DNA of 64,000 bases, taken from Rhizobium sp. NZLR1. GTDB lineage: Bacteria > Pseudomonadota > Alphaproteobacteria > Rhizobiales > Rhizobiaceae. The DNA is taken from assembly GCF_017357385.1 (NCBI RefSeq), contig NZ_CP071632.1, positions 1,121,501-1,185,500 on the forward strand, written 5' to 3'. Below are positions 51,701 through 60,537 of this stretch, in pieces. Position 1 is the first letter of the stretch, and each line of letters begins with the position of its first letter. The notes beneath the pieces are model-generated. The model did not search any database. It saw nothing but the letters and a program-made list of their open reading frames with translations, and was not told the origin of the DNA. The translations under genes were made by a program, and so were the position numbers.

Positions 51701-53081
51701 AGAGTAGGGGGAAGGCGATCGAGACGATGAGGCCGGGTTGACTGTCTCCCATGGTGATCTCGGCCGCATGCAGCTCGGCGATCGCCTTGACGAGGCTGAG
51801 CCCGAGCCCGCTTCCGGGCGTCGTGCGGCTTTTGTCCAGCCGGTAGAGCCGCCGGAACACCTTGTCCCTTTCGCCGGCGGGAATGCCGGGGCCGGTATCG
51901 GCGACCGAGAGGATGGCGCGATCGTGCTCACGGCGCAGCGAAACCGTGATCACCGTTCCAGCCGGGCAGTGGTTGATCGCATTCTCCACCAGGTTGGCGA
52001 TCATCTGGGTCAGCAGATCGCGGTCGCCGCGGATGATGGCGGGAGCGCGCGCCGTTATCCGCAGCGACTTCTGCGCATCTTCGGCGACATCGACATAGAC
52101 CTCGGAAATCACCGCAAGCACGGCATCGAGATCGGTCGGCTGGAAACGCTCCTTGCGGGCGCCGGCCTCGATCTGGGAAATGCGCAGCAGCGCCTCGAAA
52201 GTGGCGTTGATCCGGTCGCTCTCGTTTCTCGCTTCGTCGAGAAGGACCGACACATCCGCCTGCCGGTCATTGCCCGCCACCGCGGCATCCAGCGTCAGCC
52301 GCAGCCGGTTGAGCGGCGTTTTCAGATCATGGGCGATATCGGTGCTCACCTGCCGCATGCTCTCGACCAAAGTCTGCAGCCGCACCAGCGCCGCGTTGAT
52401 CTGGATCGCCACCGTATCGAGATCGTCGCCATTGCCGCTGATCGGAATGCGGGCGTCGAGCGCGCCGTGGGAGACGTCGTTCATGGTGTTGGCCACCCTG
52501 TCCAGCCGCGCCTGGGCGCGAACGGCGAGAAAGGCGCCGCCGCCGATCGCCGTCGCCACGACGATCGCCGCGGCCCATTCGAAACTTTCAAGCACGATCC
52601 TCAGCATCTCGTCGACATCGTTGAAGTTGTCGCCGACCACCAGGCTGTAGGGGCCGATCGTCGACACCTGCATCCGGTAGCGTTCATGCCCCTTCAGCCC
52701 GACATCGCCCGAGCTGACGGTATAGACGCCGTTCGGGATGGGCGGTGCGGCGAAATTGCCGGCGAGCTTCTTGCCGGCATGGTCGGTCAGCGAATAAAGC
52801 CCGTCGGAGGTCGACTGGAAGCTCGCATAATTGTTCAGCGTGTTGACGAGATCCCCGGTGTCACCGGGCTCGTAGGTCGAAACGATCAGCGAATTCATCT
52901 CGGTGAGCGACTGTTCGAGATCGCGGGAGAGGCCAAGGTCCAGCATGTGATAGATGATCGCGCCGCTCAAGAAGAAGGTGACGACGAAGAGCAAGCCGAA
53001 GGTGACGGCAAGCCGGAACGGCGTGCTCCGGCGCAGGCTGGAGAACGATGCCAAAAAGCCTGTGGGGTTGGGAGCCATCAT
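51684..53081 (-). CDS. Sensor histidine kinase, EnvZ/CpxA-like
   Basis: A 465-aa sensor kinase. TM1 about residues 22-44, a periplasmic sensor of about 125 residues, TM2 about 170-188, HAMP (about 190-240), HisKA with DIAHDLKTPLNRLR (His251), and a HATPase domain with the N, G1 (DTGPGIP) and G2 (GSGLGLSL) boxes. It is three bases after the response-regulator gene in the same direction, so the two form a pair. The signal is unknown; the PhoP/PhoQ- or CpxAR-like arrangement suggests an envelope or ion cue. Confidence 0.94.
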   Translation of the reverse strand: MMAPNPTGFLASFSSLRRSTPFRLAVTFGLLFVVTFFLSGAIIYHMLDLGLSRDLEQSLTEMNSLIVSTYEPGDTGDLVNTLNNYASFQSTSDGLYSLTDHAGKKLAGNFAAPPIPNGVYTVSSGDVGLKGHERYRMQVSTIGPYSLVVGDNFNDVDEMLRIVLESFEWAAAIVVATAIGGGAFLAVRAQARLDRVANTMNDVSHGALDARIPISGNGDDLDTVAIQINAALVRLQTLVESMRQVSTDIAHDLKTPLNRLRLTLDAAVAGNDRQADVSVLLDEARNESDRINATFEALLRISQIEAGARKERFQPTDLDAVLAVISEVYVDVAEDAQKSLRITARAPAIIRGDRDLLTQMIANLVENAINHCPAGTVITVSLRREHDRAILSVADTGPGIPAGERDKVFRRLYRLDKSRTTPGSGLGLSLVKAIAELHAAEITMGDSQPGLIVSIAFPLLSGERS

Positions 53082-53084
53082 GTT

Positions 53085-53762
53085 CTAACGCGGCGCATGC
53101 AGGCTGTATCCGGTGTTGCGGACCGTGTGCAGAAGCTGGGCCTGGAACGGTCTGTCGACCTTGGCCCTCAAGCGGCTGATATGGGTCTCGACGACGCTGG
53201 TCTTCGGATCGAAGTGGAAATCCCAGACCCGCTCCAAAAGCATCGTCTTGGTGATGACCCGACCTTCGCCGCGCATCAGCACTTCGAGCAGGACGAACTC
53301 ACGCGGCTGCAGCTCGATCACCTGGCCGGCGCGGCGGGCTTCGCGGCGGATCAGATCGAGCTCGAGATCGGCAACCTTCAGCACCGTCTTCTGCTCTTGC
53401 ACCGGCGGCCGGCGGCCAAGCGCATTGACGCGCGCCATCAGCTCGGAGAAGGCAAAGGGTTTGGTGAGATAATCGTCGCCGCCTGCCTCCAGCCCCTCGA
53501 CCCGGTCGTCGACGCCGCCGATCGAGGTCAGGAACAGCGCCGATGTGCCGATCTTGGCAGCCCGGAGCGAGCGAACGATCGCCAGCCCATCGAGCCCTGG
53601 CAGCATGCGATCGACGACGATCACGTCATAGGCCTCGCGCTGCGCCTGAAACAGCCCATCGCGGCCGTCGCCGACCACGTCACAGACATGGCCTGCCTCG
53701 GAAAGGCCCTTGGCGATATAGTCGGACGTCTTGGTATCGTCCTCGATAAGCAGGATTCGCAT
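53085..53762 (-). CDS. OmpR/PhoB-family response regulator
   Basis: A 225-aa response regulator: receiver with acidic pocket IEDD (about 7-9), phosphoacceptor Asp51 (VVDRMLPG), Thr/Lys at the switch (LTKPF) and a C-terminal winged helix (SVVETHISRLRAKVD). A second, truncated copy of this gene lies 10 kb to the right in the same orientation. An inverted repeat CTTAC-N6-GTAAG upstream is shared by both copies and is the likely binding site. Confidence 0.95.
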   Translation of the reverse strand: MRILLIEDDTKTSDYIAKGLSEAGHVCDVVGDGRDGLFQAQREAYDVIVVDRMLPGLDGLAIVRSLRAAKIGTSALFLTSIGGVDDRVEGLEAGGDDYLTKPFAFSELMARVNALGRRPPVQEQKTVLKVADLELDLIRREARRAGQVIELQPREFVLLEVLMRGEGRVITKTMLLERVWDFHFDPKTSVVETHISRLRAKVDRPFQAQLLHTVRNTGYSLHAPR

Positions 53763-53827
53763 CGGCCCCGATCATTCCCGGCATGCCTGGAGCGGGCAAT
53801 TTAGCCGAGGCGCCGGCTTGGCCACAA

Positions 53828-53843
53828 CTTACGGATTGGTAAG
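53828..53843. promoter_or_regulatory. Probable response-regulator binding site
   Basis: CTTAC-GGATTG-GTAAG, 65 bp upstream of the regulator start; the same inverted repeat (N6 GGATTT) lies upstream of the second copy at 63908. Confidence 0.6.
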
Positions 53844-54003
53844 GTGCGGGGGCCCTGCTCAGTCAGGGCCTCCTGCCGTGGAATTATCCCGCAGGGTATA
53901 TGTTTCCAAAGGCTCTATAGGTTCAATTGCGGCCATGAAGTTCTCGACCTCAGGCCCCCGATTAGTAAGATGCCTTCGCGACGACAGACGGAAACGGGAT
54001 GCC

Positions 54004-55335
54004 ATGACCATTAAACCTACACTCCAAACCGGCTCTCAAGACGAGTTCATTGGTAGGGAGAAGCTGATTGCCCATTCGGAGGAATTTCGGCCACGCGTCG
54101 TCCACGTCACCGACGGGGTATATGCCGCCATCGGCTACTCGGCGAGCAACGTCACCTTGATTGCCGGCCGGGGAGGTTCGATTATCGTCGACACCGCCGC
54201 CAATCCTGTTGATGCGACGGCCATCGTAGAGGCGTTTGGTTCTCACCTCGTTCGTCCCGTCAAGGCGATCATCTATACCCATAATCACCCCGACCATACG
54301 GGCGGTGCGACTGTGTTCGCGGGCAATGAAAACCCAGGAATTTATAGCCACGAGCTTTTGCGTTCTGCGACACCCAGCATGGGTCGCGGTCAGCGCGATG
54401 GAGGCGATGCCTTCGGCATGCATCTTCCGGCCGAGGACTTCATCAACGCGGGCACGCAGTTGGAATACGGCAGGACGATGCCTCATACCCGCCAAGGTTT
54501 TTTGCCGCCGACCAATACGTTCGATGGTGATGAGAAACCTATCACTATCGCAGGTATCGCACTTCAACCGATTTTGACCCCTGGGGAAGCGGACGACAAC
54601 ATTTCGGTATGGCTCCCGGAGCAAAAGGTACTCATCGCCGGCGATGTCTTGCTGAAGACTTTTCCGAATATCGCTCCGTTGCGCGGCCTGCCGACGCGCC
54701 CGGCAGATAAGTGGATCGAGAGCTTGGACAAGCTGCTCTCGCTCGAAGCGGATTTTATTGTACCGGGCCACATGGGTGTGATCGAGAATGCGGCCGATGC
54801 TCGCAACGCACTGACGGCTTATCGGGATGCCATCAAGTTCGTGTACGAAAAGACGATGGAAGGCATTGCCAAGGGTATGACCCCTGATGAGCTGGTACAG
54901 CAAATCAAGTTGCCTGAAGAGCTAGCGCAGCATCCCTACCTGCAGGAATTCTATGGGACCGTGCTGTGGTCGATCCGTGGCATTTATTGCCAGAATGCAG
55001 GCTGGTTCGATGGTAACCCAACCAATATTTGGCCCCTTCCTGCGAAAGAGCGAGCGGGAAAACTCGTAGCGATGTCGGGCGGCTCCGCCAAAATGCTGGA
55101 AAGTGCTGAAGCGGCGCTCGCAGCCGGTGAGTTTCAGTGGGCTGCAGAGCAAGCGGACTATCTGCTCGACCTCGAGCCCGGCAACCGCGCGGCGATGACA
55201 GTCAAGATGAAAGCGCTGCGCGAGCTAGGGGAGCGCCAAATGAACGCCACTGCTCGAAACTATTATCTATCGGTCGCCAATGATTTGAAGGCTCGCTATC
55301 TGGACGACGGTGATGGTCTCCGTAGTCCAGCCTGA
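54004..55335 (+). CDS. Alkylsulfatase-like MBL-fold enzyme, short form
   Basis: A 443-aa member of the SdsA1/BDS1-type alkyl sulfatases. The metal site THNHPDH (His93, His95, Asp97, His98) and VPGHMG are intact, and an alkylsulfatase dimerisation domain follows (about residues 290-430, including NPTNIWPLPAKERA). Full-length SdsA1-type enzymes (about 650 aa) also carry a C-terminal SCP2-like lipid-binding domain that is absent here. ATG at 54004 chosen; the frame is open 270 bases upstream. Isolated from other sulfur genes except the TauE/SafE exporter 2.6 kb away. Confidence 0.82.
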   Translation: MTIKPTLQTGSQDEFIGREKLIAHSEEFRPRVVHVTDGVYAAIGYSASNVTLIAGRGGSIIVDTAANPVDATAIVEAFGSHLVRPVKAIIYTHNHPDHTGGATVFAGNENPGIYSHELLRSATPSMGRGQRDGGDAFGMHLPAEDFINAGTQLEYGRTMPHTRQGFLPPTNTFDGDEKPITIAGIALQPILTPGEADDNISVWLPEQKVLIAGDVLLKTFPNIAPLRGLPTRPADKWIESLDKLLSLEADFIVPGHMGVIENAADARNALTAYRDAIKFVYEKTMEGIAKGMTPDELVQQIKLPEELAQHPYLQEFYGTVLWSIRGIYCQNAGWFDGNPTNIWPLPAKERAGKLVAMSGGSAKMLESAEAALAAGEFQWAAEQADYLLDLEPGNRAAMTVKMKALRELGERQMNATARNYYLSVANDLKARYLDDGDGLRSPA

Positions 55336-55573
55336 AGAAACGGATGCATAATCGTGTAGATATAACGCGCTACTGCGCGAAGTTGCCGTCCGTCATGGTG
55401 GCAGCCTTGGGGCGGCTTGCTCAATGAGCGAGAGAGATGGCGCTTAAACCCAAGCTCGTAAAATCCGCGCAACTACGCGCCATTCAACGTCGGTTAGATC
55501 ATAGCGGCTCATCCTGGAATCTGAATCAGGTTCCGCTACTACAGGAAAGTCTCAGCTCCAAACGAACGCAAAA
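55336..55573. other. Intergenic spacer
   Basis: Convergent ends of the alkylsulfatase-like gene and the hypothetical gene at 55574. No terminator or palindrome stands out. Confidence 0.3.
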
Positions 55574-56053
55574 TTAGACCGTCAGGCTAGGGATGAAAGA
55601 CCACTCCTCGGCCATGAACTCAAGCGTTTCGTCGCGAAAATAATAGAGGAAATGTCGGGAGTTAGCGGTGTCTGCCCGGATTGTCTCCCAAGGCACGGCA
55701 TCGCGGATCGTGTCGTGGCCAACTAACTCATAGAACTCGCCCCAACGCGGGGCTATGCCACTGTAGCGACCATGGCCATCTACCTTATACCATTCATGAT
55801 CGTTGGTGTCGTCCCAGCGCCACCGGCTGCAACCAATGAAGCTTAGAGTGCCCCATGTCTCATCAAACTTCGGACCGGCCTTCGAAAATAGGTTCAAAGC
55901 CCTGAGAATACCCGACGGTTTTCTGTCTTGCACGGGCCTATACGAGCGGAAACAGACGTTGACCGAGGGGCCTGCAACTGAAACCTGAGGCTCTGGCGCA
56001 TTTGGCTCGGCGACCCAACCTTGGCCGAGCTGTTGTTCTACAAACTTAAGCAT
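55574..56053 (-). CDS. Hypothetical protein
   Basis: A 159-aa protein with Trp/Asp-rich segments (SRWRWDDTNDHEWYK; RDETLEFMAEEWSFIP) but no recognised family, no signal peptide and no membrane helix. Codon use is less GC-biased than the chromosome average, consistent with the accessory character of this segment. It may be a toxin/immunity-type or phage-derived protein, but nothing in the sequence settles that. Confidence 0.55.
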   Translation of the reverse strand: MLKFVEQQLGQGWVAEPNAPEPQVSVAGPSVNVCFRSYRPVQDRKPSGILRALNLFSKAGPKFDETWGTLSFIGCSRWRWDDTNDHEWYKVDGHGRYSGIAPRWGEFYELVGHDTIRDAVPWETIRADTANSRHFLYYFRDETLEFMAEEWSFIPSLTV

Positions 56054-56123
56054 GGACTACGACTAGTCGATTTGCATGACGGGTTCCACCCAGGGCGGTC
56101 ATCAAGACTTATGGGTTCACGGC

Positions 56124-56945
56124 CTAGTCCTGTTGTGGGTCGGCCTCGATCGCCCGGATGTATCTCGCGATTGATCGCTCCACGACATGCGATCCTTCGC
56201 GTTTGATCGTCCTGCCTGAAAATCCTCCATAGATCGCCTCGAACCGGAAGGGACGCACCGCTTCTCCTATGCCTTTCACCGCGCGCGCATTTAACGGTAT
56301 GAGGTTCGGATAACTGCGCATGAAGCTGACATATCTGCGATCGAGGGTTACCTGCATTGTGTCACCAGCAAACAGCGCACCCCGTCCGTCTTCCAGCCAG
56401 GGGCAATAGAGCACCGAACTGCCGGCGAAATGGCCGCCGCAGCGGACCAGGGTCGCCTGGTTCAATTCGAAGATTTCGCCCGTCCATGGGCTGAGTGCCG
56501 GCCCTGATCTCCGCACCCATTGGCTATCATCGGCGTGGACATAGACAGGCACGTCGCCAAGGGCTTCACTCCACGCCATCATCGACGAATAGAAATGCGG
56601 GTGCGAAATCGCGATGGCCGCAAGGCCGCCCATGGCAGCAATTTTCGTGATGCTGGTCTCGTCCAGCAGGCTGAGGCAGTCCCACAGAATATTGCCGTCG
56701 GGGCCTTCGATGAGGAAGGCTCGCTGGCCGATCCCGAACTCTGGTGACATCTGAAGAGAGTGAAGGCCCTTGGCTTCCTCGGTCCAGAGTATTTTATGGG
56801 TCGAGCCGATGACCGCCATGTTCGTCCATGCCTGACCTGATGGCGGCACGAACTGTCGATCATCTTCGCAAACGGGACAGGCAGAGGGTGGCTCCGTGCT
56901 TTCGCCGAACTGAGTGCCGCAGGCGGTGCAGATATGACATGTCAT
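56124..56945 (-). CDS. Rubredoxin-like zinc ribbon plus degenerate MBL-fold protein
   Basis: A 273-aa two-part protein. Residues 1-30 carry CHIC-TAC and CPVC, a rubredoxin-like Cys pattern. The rest follows the metallo-beta-lactamase fold with GGHF (His172) and FAGDTMQV, but the usual HxHxDH metal motif reads SHPHFYSSM: two His only, Asp and the last His are lost. It should bind metal weakly or differently. This matches a known family of MBL-fold proteins with this replacement rather than a damaged gene. Function unknown; redox or regulatory binding is possible. Confidence 0.75.
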   Translation of the reverse strand: MTCHICTACGTQFGESTEPPSACPVCEDDRQFVPPSGQAWTNMAVIGSTHKILWTEEAKGLHSLQMSPEFGIGQRAFLIEGPDGNILWDCLSLLDETSITKIAAMGGLAAIAISHPHFYSSMMAWSEALGDVPVYVHADDSQWVRRSGPALSPWTGEIFELNQATLVRCGGHFAGSSVLYCPWLEDGRGALFAGDTMQVTLDRRYVSFMRSYPNLIPLNARAVKGIGEAVRPFRFEAIYGGFSGRTIKREGSHVVERSIARYIRAIEADPQQD

Positions 56946-57173
56946 GGTCAGGTTCCTCGCAAGCTTGGTACGTGTTCAGGGCCAGCATCCCGGTCGTATT
57001 CGACGATTTGGCCGGGATCGCTTCACGTCGGTAGAGCCACAGCCCACCCGCGTCCCGGAACAGCTTCGACAGGACATGCAATCCGATCATCCCGCGCGAG
57101 CGCCCAGGCATGAATATCGGCATCGCTGTCGATTTCACCTCGCTGACGCCCGCCGGCATCCGGCACGGCTCTG
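56946..57173. other. Intergenic spacer
   Basis: Open frames here have no coding-like pattern; nothing recognised. Confidence 0.3.
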
Positions 57174-57611
57174 TCAGCGTTCGTAGCGGATGAAAGAGGT
57201 GCGTCGCGCCAGCGTATCGTAGAGCGCACGACCATCGGCGTTGAACTCCTGCGTCATCCAATAGACGGTGGCCGCGCCGGACGCATCGGCGTAGTCGTAG
57301 ACCGCCTTGATCAGGGCCCGCCCGGCGCCACTGCCGCGCGCCTCAGGCGAAACGAACAAATCCTCGAGATAGCAGACGTCGTTGGCTGCCCAGGTCGATG
57401 GATGGAACAGATAATGGGCAAACCCGATCAGAGCGCCGTCGCGCTCGGCCACCAGCCCATGCGGCTGGCATCCGGGATCGACCAGGCGCGAAAAGGCGAG
57501 CGACGTGAGTTCCTCCGGCAGGCGGTGGCGGTAGAAGCGCAGATAGCCTTGCCAGAGCGGCAGCCATTGTGCCTCGTCCGGCGAAGCGATGGGGCGGATC
57601 ACGGTCGTCAT
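57174..57611 (-). CDS. GNAT-family N-acetyltransferase
   Basis: A 145-aa GNAT acetyltransferase with the acetyl-CoA binding signature VSPEARGSGAGRALI (about residues 88-102) and the beta4-beta5 splay (LEDLFV). Close in length and pattern to the diamine-acetyltransferase-like group. Substrate unknown. Monocistronic. Confidence 0.9.
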   Translation of the reverse strand: MTTVIRPIASPDEAQWLPLWQGYLRFYRHRLPEELTSLAFSRLVDPGCQPHGLVAERDGALIGFAHYLFHPSTWAANDVCYLEDLFVSPEARGSGAGRALIKAVYDYADASGAATVYWMTQEFNADGRALYDTLARRTSFIRYER

Positions 57612-57634
57612 GGGGTGTGGCTTTCAAGGTTATC

Positions 57635-57663
57635 TGGCACTGAATTCATCCAGTGCCATTTTT
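57635..57663 (+). terminator. Rho-independent terminator upstream of the GNAT gene
   Basis: TGGCACTG pairs with CAGTGCCA, then five T on the + strand. It lies 24 bp beyond the GNAT start on the other strand and would stop rightward transcription entering from the left; no + strand gene ends here, so its role is unclear. Confidence 0.65.
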
Positions 57664-57908
57664 GCGATGAAAATCACAACAATTCTCGCCGCAAAAGTCA
57701 GGATACTTACATATGTACAGAGACGGATGACGTGAAGAGCGCACTCGGCGACATAGGCAGGTTGACCGAGAAACTCATGTTCTGGGCGCCGCATGGTTCG
57801 CAGGTTTGCCATGCGCCACTCGCGGTGACACGCGCCATGCTACCCTTGTCGATGCGCGGCTTCCGGGTCATAGGTCATGGCCCGTGATTTCCTTGAGAAC
57901 ATAACGCC

Positions 57909-58715
57909 ATGGCCGATCCCGCCTTGAAGGACCTTTCCAGCAATCGGCCAGCGGCGTTTATCTGCGGAGCGGCTATCGGCACCCTTGGTGGCCTGATCGG
58001 ACTTGGAGGAGCAGAATTCCGTCTGCCCCTTCTGATCGCTCCGTTCGGCTTTGCAGCGTTGGAGGCGGTGATCCTCAACAAGGCCATGAGCCTGGTCGTC
58101 GTAGCATTCGCTCTGCCATTTCGGGCGGCGACGGTTCCTTTCGACCAGATTGCGGCGCATTGGCCAATCATCGTCAACCTCCTGGCCGGAAGTCTCGCGG
58201 GTGCCTGGCTCGGCGCGGGCTGGGCGACGCGACTGAAGTCCGAGACGCTCTACAAGGTGATCGCCATCTTGCTGCTCATGATCGCGGGCGTGCTGGTGTT
58301 AGGTCACGACATCTCAGCCGGGTCGGCCCTTGTGACGGGGACTGCGCAGATCATAGCAGGCGTGGTCGCGGGGCTCGTGATTGGTATCGTGGCATCCCTG
58401 CTCGGGGTCGCGGGCGGCGAGCTTCTGATTCCAACCCTCATTCTTCTCTTCGGCGCAGACATCAAGCTCGCAGGTAGCCTTTCCCTGGCTGTCAGCCTGC
58501 CGACGATGGTCGTCGGCTTTACCCGCTACAGCCGTGACCAAAGCTTTGCCGTCATCAGAAGCAACCGTATGTTCCTGCTCGTCATGGCCCTTGGATCGAT
58601 CCTTGGCGCGTTTATCGGCGGACAGCTCCTCGGCATCGTCCCGAGTGTCGTGCTGCTGCCTGCCCTTGCTGTGATCCTGGTGATTTCCGCAATCAAGGTA
58701 TGGCGGCACGCATGA
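57909..58715 (+). CDS. TauE/SafE-family membrane exporter
   Basis: A 268-aa protein with about eight hydrophobic helices and the GLGG and GVAGGE glycine motifs (IGTLGGLIGLGGAEF; GIVASLLGVAGGELLIP) of the TauE/SafE sulfite/sulfoacetate exporters. It may export sulfite or another small sulfonate; the alkylsulfatase-like gene nearby makes a sulfur context tempting but they are not in one operon. Predicted inner membrane. Confidence 0.9.
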   Translation: MADPALKDLSSNRPAAFICGAAIGTLGGLIGLGGAEFRLPLLIAPFGFAALEAVILNKAMSLVVVAFALPFRAATVPFDQIAAHWPIIVNLLAGSLAGAWLGAGWATRLKSETLYKVIAILLLMIAGVLVLGHDISAGSALVTGTAQIIAGVVAGLVIGIVASLLGVAGGELLIPTLILLFGADIKLAGSLSLAVSLPTMVVGFTRYSRDQSFAVIRSNRMFLLVMALGSILGAFIGGQLLGIVPSVVLLPALAVILVISAIKVWRHA

Positions 58716-59305
58716 CCGCGGGCGTCCTGCCGCAACCTCATGATCTTCAGCGGTCCTGCGACAGGAATCTGGCAGCAGTTGATCGATCCGGCTCTGTCTG
58801 TGGCCGTTGACGATGGCGGTGAGCGTGGCGGTCCGATAGGCCAGCGGATCAACGCCGTTGAGTTTGCAGGTCTCGACGAGCGAGGCGATGGTCGTTCAGC
58901 TCTCTCTCAACCGTCGCCAAACTGATAAGGGGGGTTGACGGTATCGTGCAAAAATCAAGAATTCTGCCCGATGCGGTTGGCCTGGAATGGCAGGGCTTTT
59001 CAGAGTGGACTGTGTGAGAAGAAGCACGGGGCGGGTTCGCGCCGCCGTGTTTTATCGTTCGAAATTCGAGGTTTCTGCTGCTCTACTGACGGCGGCGTCG
59101 TCCCGCGTACCTGCTGTTTGCGGTCTAAACCCATGCTCATGATGATGCCACCTATTCAAGGGGCCATCAACTACGGGCGTGAAGACAAGTAAAGGGTCAA
59201 TGTTCGAGGCCTATTCACACTCAAACCACGAGGGACTGATTGCGGCCAGCTGCATTGAGAAGGAAGCCCGGTTTGGGCCAATGTCGGACATGGCGAGAGG
59301 CTCGA
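58716..59305. other. Region with IS66 remnant and no intact gene
   Basis: 590 bp between TauE/SafE and the acetyltransferase gene. The left half has an IS66 transposase fragment (58735-58893, minus). The rest (58894-59305) shows no convincing coding pattern. Confidence 0.5.
58735..58893 (-). mobile_element. Remnant of an IS66-family transposase (C-terminal part)
   Basis: The minus strand reads SLVETCKLNGVDPLAYRTATL, then IVNGHRQSRIDQLLPD, the very conserved C-terminal end of IS66 transposases (SLIETCKLNGVDPxxY, NGHPxSRIDELLPW). No catalytic domain, terminal inverted repeats or partner genes were seen, so this is a dead fragment marking past insertion. Confidence 0.85.
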
Positions 59306-59836
59306 CTACAGATGCTTGATCACTCGGGCTGGCACCCCGGCTACCATAGAGTTCGCCGGGACGCTTCGACTAACCACTGCACCGGCTGCAATTACGGCAT
59401 TCTCACCAATGGTGACGCCTTGGAGGATGGTAGCCGCAGCGCCGATCCAGACATTCTTGCCAATGATGACAGGTGCCGCAGTGATACCGTTTCGACGCTT
59501 CGAAGGAGACACAGGGTGTCCCGCGGAAACAATGGTTACCTTCGGCCCTATCATTACGTCATCGCCGATAGCGATGCCGCCCATATCCATGAAGTGGCAA
59601 CCCTGGTTGATGAAGACGTTGGCTCCCACGCTTATGTTCAAGCCGCAGTCGGTCGAGAAAGGAGGGATCACCATGAACCGATCGCCCACTGGCTTTCCTA
59701 CTAGCTCTTCAAAGGCGGAGCGCAGGCCGGGAAGATCGTCGAAGCCGATCGCGCTAAGTCTTGCCGATAGGCGGACCGCCCGTTGCACATTTTCAAAGCG
59801 GGCGCGACCTTCGGCGGAGCGGGCTGAACTTGTCAT
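59306..59836 (-). CDS. Sugar O-acetyltransferase (LacA/Maa/NodL-like hexapeptide)
   Basis: A 176-aa left-handed beta-helix acyltransferase: the N-terminal helical cap, then hexapeptide repeats (IAIGDDVMIGPKVTIVSAGHP, NVWIGAAATILQGVTIGENAVIAAGAVV) with the catalytic His in the SAGHP segment. NodL and maltose O-acetyltransferase share this design; there is no nod gene cluster here, so a general sugar-acetylating role is likelier. Confidence 0.92.
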   Translation of the reverse strand: MTSSARSAEGRARFENVQRAVRLSARLSAIGFDDLPGLRSAFEELVGKPVGDRFMVIPPFSTDCGLNISVGANVFINQGCHFMDMGGIAIGDDVMIGPKVTIVSAGHPVSPSKRRNGITAAPVIIGKNVWIGAAATILQGVTIGENAVIAAGAVVSRSVPANSMVAGVPARVIKHL

Positions 59837-59900
59837 ATGCTGGTATCCCGGCGATTCGGCGCAATTATAGATGATGTCATTGGAAAATGAGAGAAAAGTG

Positions 59901-59929
59901 CTTTAGCCCATGTCCGCTATGGGCTAAAG
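59901..59929. promoter_or_regulatory. 29-bp palindrome upstream of the acetyltransferase gene
   Basis: CTTTAGCCCAT-N7-ATGGGCTAAAG, perfect 11-bp arms, 65 bp upstream of the start. No T-tract follows on either side, so an operator is as likely as a terminator of the DUF992 transcript. Confidence 0.5.
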
Positions 59930-59986
59930 GAGGCAAGCACCCTTGGCCGCTTCACGCAACTCCTAGATTCGCGTTTTAGGCAATTC

Positions 59987-60523
59987 CTAGCGCTGCCGCG
60001 CAGCCTTAAGCTGGAGACGGGAGACGCCTGCAGCCACATTCAGGCCGGTTCCGGCTTCACCGCTGAGTGGTTGCAATGCGTAGTTTTTCGCATTTCCTCC
60101 CACCAGCGCGTTGGCACCGAGGCCGACGCCGACGGACGCACTGGCTGACGCGCCGACATAGGTACCCGCAAGGGCGCCGTCGCCTACGCGCGTAGGGGCA
60201 GTATTGACGACGACCCAGCTAAGGTACGATTTGCCGGTTACGCCGATATCAAGGCCGAGCTTTCCGATCGTACCGGTGTAGTGCTCAACCTTGCCGGTCT
60301 TCTGCTTGAAGCTGCAGTCGATCGCCTTGCTCGAACCGAGGACCATGCCGACGCCACCTGCGACTTCGCAAGACAGGGTTCCAAGACGGGTCTTCGGTGT
60401 ATTTACGACCTGCTGAGCGGCATGCTTCGGTTGCTTGGGCTGGCTGGCAGCCTCTGCTGCCGGGACGAACGAGGGAACGACGCCGAGGGTAGCTGCGGCT
60501 GCGGTCATCATGAGCTTGTTCAT
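59987..60523 (-). CDS. DUF992-family exported protein
   Basis: A 178-aa periplasmic protein with a signal peptide (cleavage near AEA, residue about 25). The DUF992 pattern is clear: GTLSCEVAGGVGMVLGSSKAIDC, then LGLDIGVTGKSYLSW, GTYVGASASASVGVGLGANALVGG and LQPLSGEAGTGLNVAAG. Widespread in Rhizobiales and of unknown function. Divergent from the ORF at 60538 with only 14 bp between starts. Confidence 0.9.
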   Translation of the reverse strand: MNKLMMTAAAATLGVVPSFVPAAEAASQPKQPKHAAQQVVNTPKTRLGTLSCEVAGGVGMVLGSSKAIDCSFKQKTGKVEHYTGTIGKLGLDIGVTGKSYLSWVVVNTAPTRVGDGALAGTYVGASASASVGVGLGANALVGGNAKNYALQPLSGEAGTGLNVAAGVSRLQLKAARQR

Positions 60524-60537
60524 GGGATTTTCCTTTC

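Noticed and set aside
51738..53804. 688-codon + strand frame
   Set aside because: Antisense of the sensor kinase and response regulator; His/Asp/Arg-rich shadow.
53962..54903. Minus-strand 313-codon ORF over the alkylsulfatase-like gene
   Set aside because: Shadow of a gene with intact catalytic motifs on the other strand.
59306..59836. nodL of a nodulation cluster
   Set aside because: The protein is NodL-like in fold, but no nod box or other nod genes are near and the fold is shared by general sugar acetyltransferases.
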